NCBI GenBank assembly: GCA_015146655.1
Contig: VKHL01000019.1
Coordinates: 186,001-250,000, forward strand
Length of the DNA stretch: 64,000 nucleotides
Direction of reading: 5' to 3'
Source: Ochromonas danica
Taxonomy: Eukaryota; Sar; Chrysophyceae; Chromulinales; Chromulinaceae
Below, piece by piece: positions 45,574 to 55,336 of the stretch. Positions within the stretch are counted from its first letter, which is position 1. Each line of letters opens with the position of its first letter. A model generated the notes under the pieces. That model had not been told where the DNA came from. It saw only the letters and a program-made list of their open reading frames with translations, and searched no databases. The position numbers and the translations under genes are program-made.

Positions 45574-45734
45574 CTGACTCTCGAGCTGTTCTCAAAGCAA
45601 TTCCACAGAATGACTTGTTGCCTTGCGAGGGAAGAAAAACCCGTTCTTTCTCCTTCTGCTCGATCAGACAAACTGTTTTTCATTCCCTTCCCTCATCACT
45701 CATCACTCACTCATCAAATCAGTGTATTATAACA

Positions 45735-45800
45735 CAGTCTACTGTACGTAGTCTACTATACATAGTCTACTATACTGTACTATAGACTAGTCTAGTGTGC
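45735..45800. repeat. Cluster of TAGTCTA-type spacer motifs
   Basis: The spacer between the zinc-GTPase gene and the acidic protein gene contains, in 66 bases, CAGTCTACTGTA, GTAGTCTACTATA, ATAGTCTACTATA and TATAGACTAGTCTAG. Repeats of TAGTCTA and its reverse TAGACTA also fill 46915-47115. The position just upstream of two divergent starts would suit a promoter element, but the motif also occurs downstream of genes. Confidence 0.7.
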
Positions 45801-45820
45801 AGTGACCAGCTATAGAAGAG

Positions 45821-46906
45821 ATGACACCTGAAGATCTGGCGTGTTATTATGGAGGAGATGAGAGCAAAGTGCCCTTCGAATATCTGGATCCCTGCTGTCA
45901 GCGAGAGATCCTTTCCCAGCGCGCCTATCGCGAGGTCGGGCAGCAGCTGCGACGGACTGATCGCTCGCAGCAGCGCCTCGACGCCACGCGGAAGGTCTTC
46001 TCGGGGCAGGGCAGGCCTGCTGATGTCGATTGGCAGTGCGGCTGCTGTGCGATGAGTGAGGACTATCCGTCTCTGCGGAAGATGAAGGCAGAGCTGTCTG
46101 CTGCGTCTCCCCCTGCCGCACTGCTGGAGGAGCAGGAGGAGGAGGAGGAGGACTCAGACCTGGACCTCCTCGATCTCATGATTCCTCTGACTGAAGAAGA
46201 ACAAGCGCGGCTGGATCGCGCGGCGCGAGAAGAGGAACGCCTCCGCTGGGCTCGTGACAGTTTTCTGCGGCTGGGCAGTCAGCTGGACGACTCGCTGCCG
46301 CACCTGCTGGTCCTCTGCCAGAGACTGCCAGACCTGCCGCTGCTCGTCCACGTCTACCAAGACGATCGCCTCAATGCCTTGGTGGACTGCGCGCTGGAGC
46401 GACTGGCTGTGCGCTGCCTGGGCACTCTCTTCCGCCGCCTCTCCTCCTCCTCCTCCTGCCTGACCACTGAGACCTCTGAGAGCTGTCCAGTGGAAATTGT
46501 TGAGGCGTTTAATCGCGCTCTGTTGGAGGACAGAAGCTGTCTTGTCGCTCTCCGCGGCGGGCAAGTGCGGGCAGTGCTCAGCAGAGACGAGCTGCGGGCA
46601 CTGGGCGACAGTGTGCCTCTCCTCGTGACTCATCTTGAGCGATGGATGGAGCGCGCACACGTCTTGGAAGTAGAATTACCGCAAGCGGTGCTGAACCCGA
46701 GAGTTCTCTTGGCCGCTGGTCTACAGCAAGAGGCTAAGGAGGAGGAGGAGGAGCGGTTCTGTGACGACCCAGACTGTATCAAGCGCTACCCACACGAACA
46801 CGTGGGAGATCGATCGCGGACAACCGCTGGTGCTGCTCCTTCTTTCTTATTGTCTCGACAGGCTGGAGACGAGGTCTTCATGAGTGGATTCAGACAGCGG
46901 ATCTAG
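45821..46906 (+). CDS. Acidic protein of unknown function with CDDPDC...HEH tail motif
   Basis: One exon of 361 residues. The first 130 residues are polar with a Cys pair (WQCGCC) and a Glu run. Residues about 150-200 form a helix with a block of hydrophobic residues (LLVLCQRLPDLPLLVHVYQD). Residues about 205-270 could be a thioredoxin-like fold (LALERLAVRCL-like helix, VALRGGQVRAVLS, LVTHLERWM), but the likeness is weak. Near the C-terminus CDDPDCIKRYPHEHVG has a spacing that could bind zinc. I do not recognise the family. The upstream spacer is full of TAGTCTA repeats, as is the downstream one. Confidence 0.7.
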   Translation: MTPEDLACYYGGDESKVPFEYLDPCCQREILSQRAYREVGQQLRRTDRSQQRLDATRKVFSGQGRPADVDWQCGCCAMSEDYPSLRKMKAELSAASPPAALLEEQEEEEEDSDLDLLDLMIPLTEEEQARLDRAAREEERLRWARDSFLRLGSQLDDSLPHLLVLCQRLPDLPLLVHVYQDDRLNALVDCALERLAVRCLGTLFRRLSSSSSCLTTETSESCPVEIVEAFNRALLEDRSCLVALRGGQVRAVLSRDELRALGDSVPLLVTHLERWMERAHVLEVELPQAVLNPRVLLAAGLQQEAKEEEEERFCDDPDCIKRYPHEHVGDRSRTTAGAAPSFLLSRQAGDEVFMSGFRQRI

Positions 46907-47140
46907 CTGACATCAACTGTAGTGTAATACATTAACTGACTGTAGTCTAATTGTGTAATTGTCTAATTGTAGTCTAGCGGTAATAGTCTAATGACTAATT
47001 GTGGTTATAGTCTACAGTAATAGTCTAGTGGTGGTAGTGGTAGTGATAATGGGGGAGGAGGAGGTACTTTATATACAGTAGTCTATCTCATTCATTTCTA
47101 TTAGTGTGTGTAGTCTAATAGCGATGACCTCAATTTATCT
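46907..47140. repeat. Spacer rich in TAGTCTA motifs
   Basis: Between two convergent genes, this A/T-rich stretch holds at least six TAGTCTA or GTCTAAT copies (near 46943, 46972, 46988, 47010, 47026, 47081) and a GGTGGTAGT run. No gene is seen. Confidence 0.7.
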
Positions 47141-49261
47141 TTAACCGAACCAATAGCTGAAACAATTGTCAGACGAAGAGGCGAGAGGACTGCAGCAAGG
47201 GAAGGTGGAGGAGGAGGAGGAGGGCAGCAGCGCTACCTCTTCTGCCTCCAACGCAGCCGCAGCCTCGCTATCGATGAGAGTTGTGCCATTGTAAACCCAA
47301 CTCCTCCCATTCGACTGGCTCAGAGGGAATGGGCAAGTCTGACAGTCCAACACTCGGAGAAGATATCCACGCATTCGATCCTCTTCATGTACCTCCTCCT
47401 CCTCCTCCTCCTCCTCCTCCTCCTCTCCTCGCAACAGATACATCTCGTGGCCTGCATTGGTTATGGTGAGACCAGGCGGGGTCTTTACGATCAGATGATG
47501 GCCGTTAGGTGCTGACAGTTTGAGGAAGCCATCGAGAGCGAGGCGCTGCACGACCACGTCGCCGTCCATGACGAGCGAAGACCTCCGCGACAGCCGCACC
47601 TCCGAGGCAGTTGGAAACCTTCTCCGCATTTCACAAAGAAACAGAGCGCATGATGGATGTATAACGATGCGCGGAGATAGTCGATTGGAAATGCCCAGTA
47701 CTGTCACTACCTCTTCTTCATCATCACTATCATTGTCATTGTCATTGTCACTATCATCGGGTATTTCAGCGCCAAGGCTGCGCAACATTCGCGCGAAAAC
47801 TCGATATTGGTCGCTTTCAGCCGTGTAAGGCGATGCCGCGGGGACTCCTGAAGCTATGGAGGCTGCTGCATCCTTGGCATTGTTCTTGCAAGGACTGTAG
47901 CACAGCCAGGCAGGCACTGCGGTGTACCCCACCAACTCCTCCTCCTTCTCCTTCGACTCACCACACAACACCTTCGCGAAGTCCTGCATCATGCACTCTA
48001 GGCGTGTTGGCTTCTTGAACTCTTGGCGCTGGCTATCTTTATATTTCGGGTTGACGAACTCGGGCATGAGGCCTTGGCAGCGATCCAACGCTGCGAGGTA
48101 GTCAGCCAGACGAAAGAGCAGGTGATTCGTGTTTCCTGGGAAGGTTGATCTCCCTGTCACAGGATCATTTACATCGCCTTCTGGTGAAACCGTGGCTCTT
48201 AAAAGAGGGTCTAGTTGATTGTACTCGACGTTGACTGTGACGTGGCGACCATCTGAGTGAGTCAGTTTGGCCAGCGCGCCCATGGCCTGCTTGGCCACTC
48301 TGGGGACAGCCAACGAATTCATTGCCCACCCTCGATCAACAGAGACACCCAGCATAGCTGGAAGAGTGAAGAAGCACAGGCCGTTGGTGTCTTGGAAGAA
48401 GACGATGTGAGTGATGCCAGCCGCCTGCCAGCCGCGCGCAAGGCCCGAGGCGTGAAGCAAAGCGTGAACATCTCCATGCCCATGTGGCTTGACCTCGACC
48501 TCATACGGACTTGAAAGAGCAATGCGGGCATCGTTGGAAGATAAGGCGGGCACCAGGCCTTGCTTGAGCAAAGTAACTTGGTCAGGGTGAAGGCCGAAGA
48601 AATGGTTTTGTCGAAGCAGTTCTTCAGTCTTCAAATGGGTGTCTGCAGAAACCATGATCGCTAAAGGCAAGCGCTTGCCAGGAAGGGCATATCGCTTCTC
48701 CATGGCGAGGATTTGGCTGGCATAGAGCTGCAGGTAAGAGGTGTGCGTCACAGTCTCGACGGGCAGCCCGATCTTGACGCCCGAGTAACCCAACCGCTCT
48801 CCTAGCCCTCCAGCGACAAGCACAAAGCCACAAGTACCTACGTAGGGCAGGCCGCACAGCTCGAAGCGGTCGAACTCGTCAGAGAAGGGCGTCAGAGTCA
48901 CTCCCGCAGGAACCTCCGGCCGCCACCCAGCCAGAGGGTTGACACCTTCGCTAGACGCTTGAAGGAGACTACGAGCTCGATTCAGGTAACCATCAATGCC
49001 GCCTATTACGGAGTTGTCGAGGTCTCGCAGCTGCTGCAAGAGCGCGGCCTTGCGGTGGTTGTTCACGCCCGGCGCATCCCAGCCGTCGAAGAGGTGGCGC
49101 TGACCCATTTCGCACAGTCGACCAGCTAAACACCGATCCTCTTCGCTGAGTAAGCTCCAATTCCACTGTAGCAGCTCGGGCATCTGGGAAGTGGGAGAGT
49201 CTGCTGGCGTGGCGACCTCGTCCACAGCGAGTGCTGCAGCCACTGACCCCTGCGTGTCCAT
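47141..49261 (-). CDS. USP: UDP-sugar pyrophosphorylase
   Basis: A single exon of 706 residues from an ATG at 49261. The nucleotide-binding signature FVLVAGGLGERLGYSGVKIG is present, then KVEV-type substrate residues in SSPYEVEVKPHGHGDVHALL, and FQDTNGLCFF. VNVEYNQLDPLLRATV and STFPGNTNHLLFRLADYLAA match UDP-sugar pyrophosphorylases of plants and protists more closely than UDP-glucose pyrophosphorylases. The enzyme converts many sugar-1-phosphates with UTP to UDP-sugars. Insertions typical of this genome are a DNDNDNDS run and a string of glutamates near 47400. A beta-helix-like C-terminal domain holds RIVIHPSCALFLCEMRRRF and SSLVMDGDVVVQRLALDG. Confidence 0.93.
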   Translation of the reverse strand: MDTQGSVAAALAVDEVATPADSPTSQMPELLQWNWSLLSEEDRCLAGRLCEMGQRHLFDGWDAPGVNNHRKAALLQQLRDLDNSVIGGIDGYLNRARSLLQASSEGVNPLAGWRPEVPAGVTLTPFSDEFDRFELCGLPYVGTCGFVLVAGGLGERLGYSGVKIGLPVETVTHTSYLQLYASQILAMEKRYALPGKRLPLAIMVSADTHLKTEELLRQNHFFGLHPDQVTLLKQGLVPALSSNDARIALSSPYEVEVKPHGHGDVHALLHASGLARGWQAAGITHIVFFQDTNGLCFFTLPAMLGVSVDRGWAMNSLAVPRVAKQAMGALAKLTHSDGRHVTVNVEYNQLDPLLRATVSPEGDVNDPVTGRSTFPGNTNHLLFRLADYLAALDRCQGLMPEFVNPKYKDSQRQEFKKPTRLECMMQDFAKVLCGESKEKEEELVGYTAVPAWLCYSPCKNNAKDAAASIASGVPAASPYTAESDQYRVFARMLRSLGAEIPDDSDNDNDNDSDDEEEVVTVLGISNRLSPRIVIHPSCALFLCEMRRRFPTASEVRLSRRSSLVMDGDVVVQRLALDGFLKLSAPNGHHLIVKTPPGLTITNAGHEMYLLRGEEEEEEEEEEEVHEEDRMRGYLLRVLDCQTCPFPLSQSNGRSWVYNGTTLIDSEAAAALEAEEVALLPSSSSSTFPCCSPLASSSDNCFSYWFG

Positions 49262-49604
49262 CAGCACTGATCATCCAAGGGCAAGCAGTGAAATATCTGG
49301 GGAGACAGATTGCTTACTTTAAGTGACTGAAATGTTCCACTCGCCGTTCTCAGAAGATCATGAATCCCCATCATTTTGATCGTTCGCAAATTCACTGATT
49401 GACATGAACTATTATTGTGTTGCGCAGAGTGAGCTACTGTTCGCTATTATTGTTGTGTTGCGTAGTATCATTCTAGCGCAGGGAAGGCGCTGGAAAGAAA
49501 CGGTGTTGTTTCGCTATTATCATCAATTACATCATTCGCATTGCATTATTCTACTACAGCTCAACTCTTTCATACGACTAGTCTAGCTAGATAACTTGTT
49601 ATCA
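49262..49604. other. Divergent spacer, no gene seen
   Basis: It lies between the starts of two divergent genes and must contain both promoters. TTGTGTTGCG occurs twice (near 49415 and 49451) within a CTATTATTGTGTTGCG-like pair. GACTAGTCTAGCTAG is next to the coiled-coil gene start. Confidence 0.5.
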
Positions 49605-52522
49605 ATGGCGAGGAGAGGAGTAGGGACGGAGATCTACGTCGAGGAGATGACTAAAGTGGAGCAGGAGATTTTACTAATTCAGCACGAGCTGTCCGATGCG
49701 CAGAAACTCAACGACGAACTGACCAAGAAGATCGAGCGAAAGGTCAGCCTCTCGCTGCTTCTTGTAATCGCTTATGACCTGAAAGAGTTGTCGCGGTTGA
49801 TAGGATCACGATTTGCTGGCGAAGGACGAGAAGCTGCGCGTCTTGAAGGAAAAGAATGCCGCCGAGCTGGAGCAGCTCACCTTGGTAGGCTCCCAACCTC
49901 TCGCTCTTCTCGTCTCGCCTCTGATCGACCGCGGTCATATGTAGGAGAGCCGGGCGGAGAAGGAGAAGAGTGCTCATGAGGTGGCTGTGCGAGAGGGAGA
50001 AGTGCGGCTGCTCACTGTAGCTCGCCAGCGCCTTCACGACCTCTGCGAGGAGAACGACCACCTCGTGGAGGCTATTGCGTGTCTTGAGGAGGAAATAAGA
50101 AAAGACAGTGAAAAGCATGGTGAGATTTGATACTGTTTAATCCCTGCCAGAGACATGTTGATGTGGTGACTGTGTATGACTATGTATGACTGTGTCTGAC
50201 TGTGTCTGACGTGTGAATGTGTCTATTAGCTCTCGCCATGCACGAGATGAACAAAAGCATGCTCAGTCTGCGACATCAGATGGAAATCAAGCTTCGGAGG
50301 GAACTGGTCAGTTGAATGGACCCTAACCTAACCTAACCCTAACCTAACCCTAACCTGTCTGACTACAGACTGGCCTAGATATTTCCTTCCAAAAGGAAGC
50401 TTTCAGTGCTCTCCACGAGAGACAGAAGAAGGCGATGTTTGAGAACGCCAAGCTCAAGGATGAAGTGGCTCTACAAGGAGTTGGTAATGAGGAATATCTC
50501 TGTACTTGACTTGCCGACTGGCTGCTGACTTGCTATGGAATGGAAATTGTGCTTATTAGGCATTGCAAACCTCTCTGCGCGACTAGCGAAGCAGAAGATC
50601 CTCTACGACAAGTGCCATCACCATCTGCAATATCTCAATAACAAGGTAACTCTAACTCTGCCGCTGTGCTGTCCCCTCTGTTAGCTTTGACACAGTTAGT
50701 GGTGGCTGTGTGATAGTCACGAGATCTCCGCGAGACGTTAGCGGGAATAGCGATCGAGAAAAATGCTTTGATAAAGCAGAAAGAGTGAGTGTTGATCTAT
50801 TCGCAGCTGCTGTGTGGTGATTTAACGTCTCTTGCGATGTCAACCTGTCCAGGCAATACGAAGAAGAGATGGAGGACATGAGAAAGAGGAAGGAGGAGAT
50901 CGTTAAGATGCTCCTGGAGCAGCAATTCGAGCAACAAGAGAGTGAGCAGCAGGGAAGAAAGCGGTCGTTGCAGCAGGAGCGATCGCTCTTCTCACATCGA
51001 ATTCTGCCGGACGACAGCTTGGCGATATCGCAGCGTATTTCTGCTCTATACGAGACGACCACTGGGCGCATCGAGGAGATTCGGAGCTCCCTTATCGATT
51101 CAACTTGCAATTTCCATGGCGTGTCTGAGAGGCAGCGCAGGTCTCATCAGGACTTGCTATCCCAGAGCATCTCTGCGAGCACTGAGCGACTAATGGAACA
51201 AGCTAGCCGCTATTGCGAGTTGCTGGACAATTTACACCGCGCGCAAGCCGTGCATCGGCTTTGGAGGAGAAGATTTCGCTTTTTACAAGATGCGCTGTTA
51301 GAGTTGCGCCCGACCAACGAAGAGGAAGGAAAAGGCAGGTTTGATCCTGGCTTGTTCGCTCTCTATGATATGGTCAAGAGCTTGCACGACCGAATCAATG
51401 ATGCTCGTCAAGACGAAGCAGTCATGGCTAATAGAGAGGGAGGAGAGGACGAAAGCGCTGGGACTGGAAGAGATTGGGATGACATAAGCTTGGACTCCAA
51501 TAAGAGTGAGTTAATGAACAATCTCGACCACAAAGTGCCTGTATTGCATTGGGACGATCTGGTGGGTCAAGATGAAGACCTGCAACACCTTCTAGATGGG
51601 ATGCGAGGCACAGAATCGAATCTCACATCGACTATGCACAGCATCGCTGCGAAAGAGTTTGTGAACAAATTCTTTCTTGCTCGGAGAGGAAATCTCCCTC
51701 GAAGGGCTCCCAGCGCTGGGGGGCGCGGAGAAGAAGAGAAAGACCAAAACATGCTGGTATGGGCGTTGCTCAAGGTAAACGAATGCTTCATTTATTCTTA
51801 TCGATAACTCTAACTCTGCGTTGTGGTAATCTCAACAGATTTTTGTTGCTTGGCACTGTCCGCCGGATTTGTCCAAGCCAGAAGAAGAGCTGGATGAGGC
51901 AGAATTTCAGAGTGGCCACATGTCACTGAACGAGCAAGCCGAAGAGTGGGCTCATCAGCATGGAGATGAAGCTATATGGAATTCGGATGTCTTTTCATTG
52001 AGTGGGGAAATGGACAAAGAAGCCGAACTCCAAGGAACAGGAGAAAGTAAGCCATGGCTGCAGCGCCAATCTTCGCATCAACCTAATGTGTTCGCAGACC
52101 AATTAAAGCAGCTGCAGTTGACAGCTCCTGTCCATGCTGCTACAAAGTATAAAGTGAGCGAGAATGATCGGGTTTTGGAGAAGATGAAGAATAACTCTGA
52201 CAGTCGAAGGCATTTGCAAGATGAAATAGGTCCTCCGCTTGTCATCCGCGCAACAAATCGCCATTTCTTACCTTCTCTCTCTTTGGAGGCAATTCCTCAG
52301 AAAGCCATTGGGAAAAGCTATAGTGAAGCACATCTCCAACTGGGCTTTCCTCTTAGTGCTAAAGCTGCTGCTTCTCCCGGGAAACTGTCTGCGGTGGCGA
52401 GCGACCCGCTTTTTCGGAAGGGCAAAACATTGCGTAAATCCTCGAGTAACATGACTATGAAGCCATTGACAGCACCAAACATGCTCCGTTCTCTACAGAT
52501 CCGTAACAACAAGCTAAAATAA
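49605..52522 (+). CDS. Coiled-coil ciliary protein, BBOF1/DUF4515-like (tentative)
   Basis: Nine exons (49605-49742, 49804-49884, 49945-50119, 50230-50306, 50369-50483, 50560-50645, 50716 to about 50784, 50853-51774, 51839-52522) give roughly 780 residues. The first 300 are a long coiled coil (VEQEILLIQHELSDAQKLND; HERQKKAMFENAKLKDEVAL; ANLSARLAKQKILYDKCHHH). The last two resemble the DUF4515 coiled coil of basal-body orientation factor 1 and kin. The C-terminal half is polar and mostly disordered, with a conserved-looking KEFVNKFFLARRGNLP patch. A ciliary role is supported only by family likeness and by the nearby IFT27 gene. One intron contains telomere-like repeats. Confidence 0.65.
50321..50357 (+). 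repeat. Telomere-like CCTAA/CCCTAA repeats inside an intron
   Basis: Intron 50307-50368 is largely made of ACCCTAACCTAACCTAACCC and further CTAACC units, about six in all, alternating CCTAA and CCCTAA. CCCTAA is the C-strand of the TTAGGG telomere repeat. It leaves only short unique ends for splicing signals. Confidence 0.9.
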
Positions 52523-53048
52523 TATAATAATAACCGTAATTGTATGAGGGTATTTTGTGTGGTAGGAAAAGGCCAAGAAGTATATCACCAATTAGATTGA
52601 GATGTCCGGTTAATGCATATAGACCAGGCTTCCTATCTTCCCAGGTATCCTGCGCACAACAGATCCTGCAGGTCCTGCTGTGTGCAAGCAGTTTGGGTGA
52701 GAGGGAAGACTTTCAAACCCTGTTTTTGCACTTTTTGCCCATGGTTGCACTTGCAGCTGCGAAGTGCGTTCCTAGGTGACGCAAGAGGGCGTTGCAGCCG
52801 CGATCTTCAGTCTCCTGTGCAACGGCCACCCCCGCTGCCGCTGTCGTCACCCTCTCTCGCTCTCTCTTTGCCACTCTCTCTGTCTCTCTCACTCACCCAG
52901 CACTCATCGCTCTCTCTCTCTCTCTCGCTGCTGACTCACCCCGCTGGGCTGACATCTGACATCCCAACAACAGAATCAATCATTCAAGCACGGCTGACCA
53001 TTGACATAAACAGAAAGGAGATTAATTGTCTCCCTATTCAATTCTGCT
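52523..53048. other. Spacer with a CT-rich tract
   Basis: The region 52848-52935 is a degenerate CTCTCT tract with CACTCAC interruptions. Upstream of it are two CTGCAG/CCTGCA-rich blocks. Nothing coding is supported. It should carry the promoter of the tail-anchored protein gene. Confidence 0.6.
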
Positions 53049-53738
53049 ATGAGACAACGACCTTTAAGGTACTTTTATCAAATGACCAGTAATATCTCTG
53101 ACGACAAACTTCTCCAAGACCGAAGAGACCAAATTTCGACAAATTCAGATGCAAGACCCCAAGAATCTGCTTGGAATAGTTCATCCATAAAGCCAGATGG
53201 CTCTGCTCGGGTCTCCTTCAAGGACTCTGTAGAGGTGGTATTGGCACCTACTCGGGAAGAGTTCCGAAAAGCGAACTGTGACTTGTGGTGGTCGCGAAAT
53301 GACTACCTCACTTTTCAAAATACTTCTCATTATGAAATTCGCCTCTACGCTTTATTTCATAGCCTTCCTCTTCGAGAGGCGAGACGGAAGCTCTACCAAG
53401 ACAGGGAGGACCCTGGATTGGAGTGCGCGTTCATGAGTTTGATAAAGGTCTCGCACTCGATGGAAGTGGACTGTGATGAAGGGGCAGATCAGCTTTTCCC
53501 CTTCCCTGCCAAACAAGAGGAATCTCTTAGTTACGATTCCTTAACTCTTTATGTTCCCTCCTCTATGCACGAAGAATTAAAAAGTGATGAACACAGTAGA
53601 ATGGAGTATCACCGAAAGTACAATACGTTAGTTTCTGAACTTTACTGGAACTCGGCAGGAGGTCTGCTCGCCGTAATTGGTATGGCCTCTGTCGCTGTTC
53701 CTGTGGTTGGACTTTATTTTATGCATATGTATCGTTGA
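53049..53738 (+). CDS. Conserved tail-anchored protein of unknown function
   Basis: One exon of 229 residues. A polar N-terminus leads to VSFKDSVEVVLAPTREEFRK, then CDLWWSRNDYLTFQNTSHYE and IRLYALFHSLPLREARRKLY. The block V.F...V.V...P.R.E......LWW...DY..F is widespread in algae and oomycetes in proteins without known function; this is recalled, not searched. One hydrophobic segment at the very C-terminus (LLAVIGMASVAVPVVGLYFM) followed by HMYR makes it a likely tail-anchored membrane protein facing the cytosol. Confidence 0.75.
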   Translation: MRQRPLRYFYQMTSNISDDKLLQDRRDQISTNSDARPQESAWNSSSIKPDGSARVSFKDSVEVVLAPTREEFRKANCDLWWSRNDYLTFQNTSHYEIRLYALFHSLPLREARRKLYQDREDPGLECAFMSLIKVSHSMEVDCDEGADQLFPFPAKQEESLSYDSLTLYVPSSMHEELKSDEHSRMEYHRKYNTLVSELYWNSAGGLLAVIGMASVAVPVVGLYFMHMYR

Positions 53739-54069
53739 TTTCTGTGGCCTGGCCCAACCTTCCAAGTTTAGATGTATTGACTCTGGGCTCCTGCCCTCTG
53801 TCCGTTCCGCGTATTGTCCTCTTTACAGAATCACTGTTTTATGTGATGTGATTCGATCCATTTTCGTGCTAGTCATCTATATGTCTCGATTGTGTAGCTT
53901 AGTGTGTGACCGTCTTAGTTCTTTTGATAGTGCGTTGGTGCAATAGCTAGACTTGTTACCTCCCAGTAGATCAGTTCAGCTCCCTGGTAGGCTAGTGATA
54001 GGATAGTAGTAATCTAAATGAATTCCATCCTAATTTGTTTGCTTTAATTTGAACTGATCAAGCGGTGGA
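53739..54069. other. Spacer between convergent genes, no gene seen
   Basis: This T-rich 331-base stretch has no coding or RNA feature that I can support. Confidence 0.6.
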
Positions 54070-55147
54070 TCAAATGGGACGCATCGCATATTTACTATCA
54101 ACCTCCTGCTGGTATCGCCTCACAAATTCTTCAGCAATATACTTAAATGGTTCTTCCACGCCGGTGTTATTCGCCTGTTAATTACGAACTGCCGCTGAGA
54201 TGCAATGACAGAGATGACGCGAGAAAGATAGCTTACCGCCGAGACGTCGAAATGGTTCAGAGCCATGTTTGCGGCGAAGGAGCTTGCCTCGTATGTCGCC
54301 ACCTTTATGATATAAGGCATAAATCAGCTAGACGCATTAATTTTGCGCGAAGATGAACGACAGCGAAATCAAACCTCAGCTCTTGAGTCGAGCGTTCCGT
54401 CACGCAGATCGGTCTTGTTGCCCACAATTATAGAAATGGGGTTTGAATTGGAAGGCAAAGCTGCCTTTACAGCTGTGCACAGAAGAGTCAAGTTGTTAGA
54501 GAGGAAATTGTCCAGGGTGTGTGAGTGTGTGTGGATGGATGGGCACTCACTCGCGAACCACTTGGAAGTCGATTGCAGTGACTCGCGGCTAGCCACGCTG
54601 TAGACCAGAACCACAGCCGCAGCTCCTTCATACTAAAGTCCAAGAGTTCATCAATATTAACAAATGTGGATAAGCTACGTACGCTCTCTCAACTGTCTGT
54701 CACTCACATATTTAGAGTTCATATCCAGTTGATTGAAAATTGACTGTCCGGCGCAGTCGTAGATGAACAACTCCACGATGTAGTTGCTGTCCGGGATAGG
54801 GACTTGCTTCACACTTAATTCAGCTCCGATAGTCTGTCAGAAGAGAGAGTCAAGGCAAAGCAAAGCACAGCGCGGCGCAGAGTCATCACTCACCATGATG
54901 TAGTTTTTGGGGTAAGTGGAGCCTCCGCTTTGGAAGACCTGCGTTAGCGCTGTTTTGCCAACACAAGCATCACCTGGAGAAACATGAGGGCAGAGAAGGG
55001 TGAGCGGCGATTTGATTTCAGAGATCGCGGCGCACGAGGCGTACCGACGATGACGACCTTGCAGCGCAGCATGACAATGCTCTTGTGAGAGCTCTCCATG
55101 CTTCTCAACCCACTCCCTCCATTGTTATTAACGACCGCTGACTGCAT
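54070..55147 (-). CDS. IFT27: Intraflagellar transport GTPase IFT27 (RABL4)
   Basis: Seven short exons can be read on the minus strand between 55147 and the stop at 54070-54072. They carry MLRCKVVIVG, then GDACVGKTALTQVFQSGG (P-loop), TIGAELSVKQVPIPDSNYIV, ELFIYDCAGQSIFNQL (switch II, D-x-A-G-Q), YEGAAAVVLVYSVASRESLQ, ISIIVGNKTDLRDG (NKxD) and VEEPFKYIAEEFVRRYQQEV. VPIPD, VELFI.D.AG and the Cys-free C-terminus without a prenylation motif match IFT27 rather than a membrane Rab. IFT27 pairs with IFT25 in the IFT-B complex and handles BBSome exit from cilia. The last exon begins ANNTGVEEPF after a TTAACAG acceptor. ATG at 55147 adds a short extension before the usual start. Confidence 0.9.
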
Positions 55148-55336
55148 GTTTCTAGAACACTATCTGAGTCCAAGTCTCATACAATCCCACCAAACTTCCA
55201 CGCGATTGTTTGAGTTTGATTGACGAGCAGGTGGGCGTTTCCTTCGATAGAAACGCGTTCTTTGACTTGGAGAAGCAAACAACAGCTTGGAGAAACGCGT
55301 CAAGACTGAGAGCGTGAAGTGTCAAATTCTAATTCA

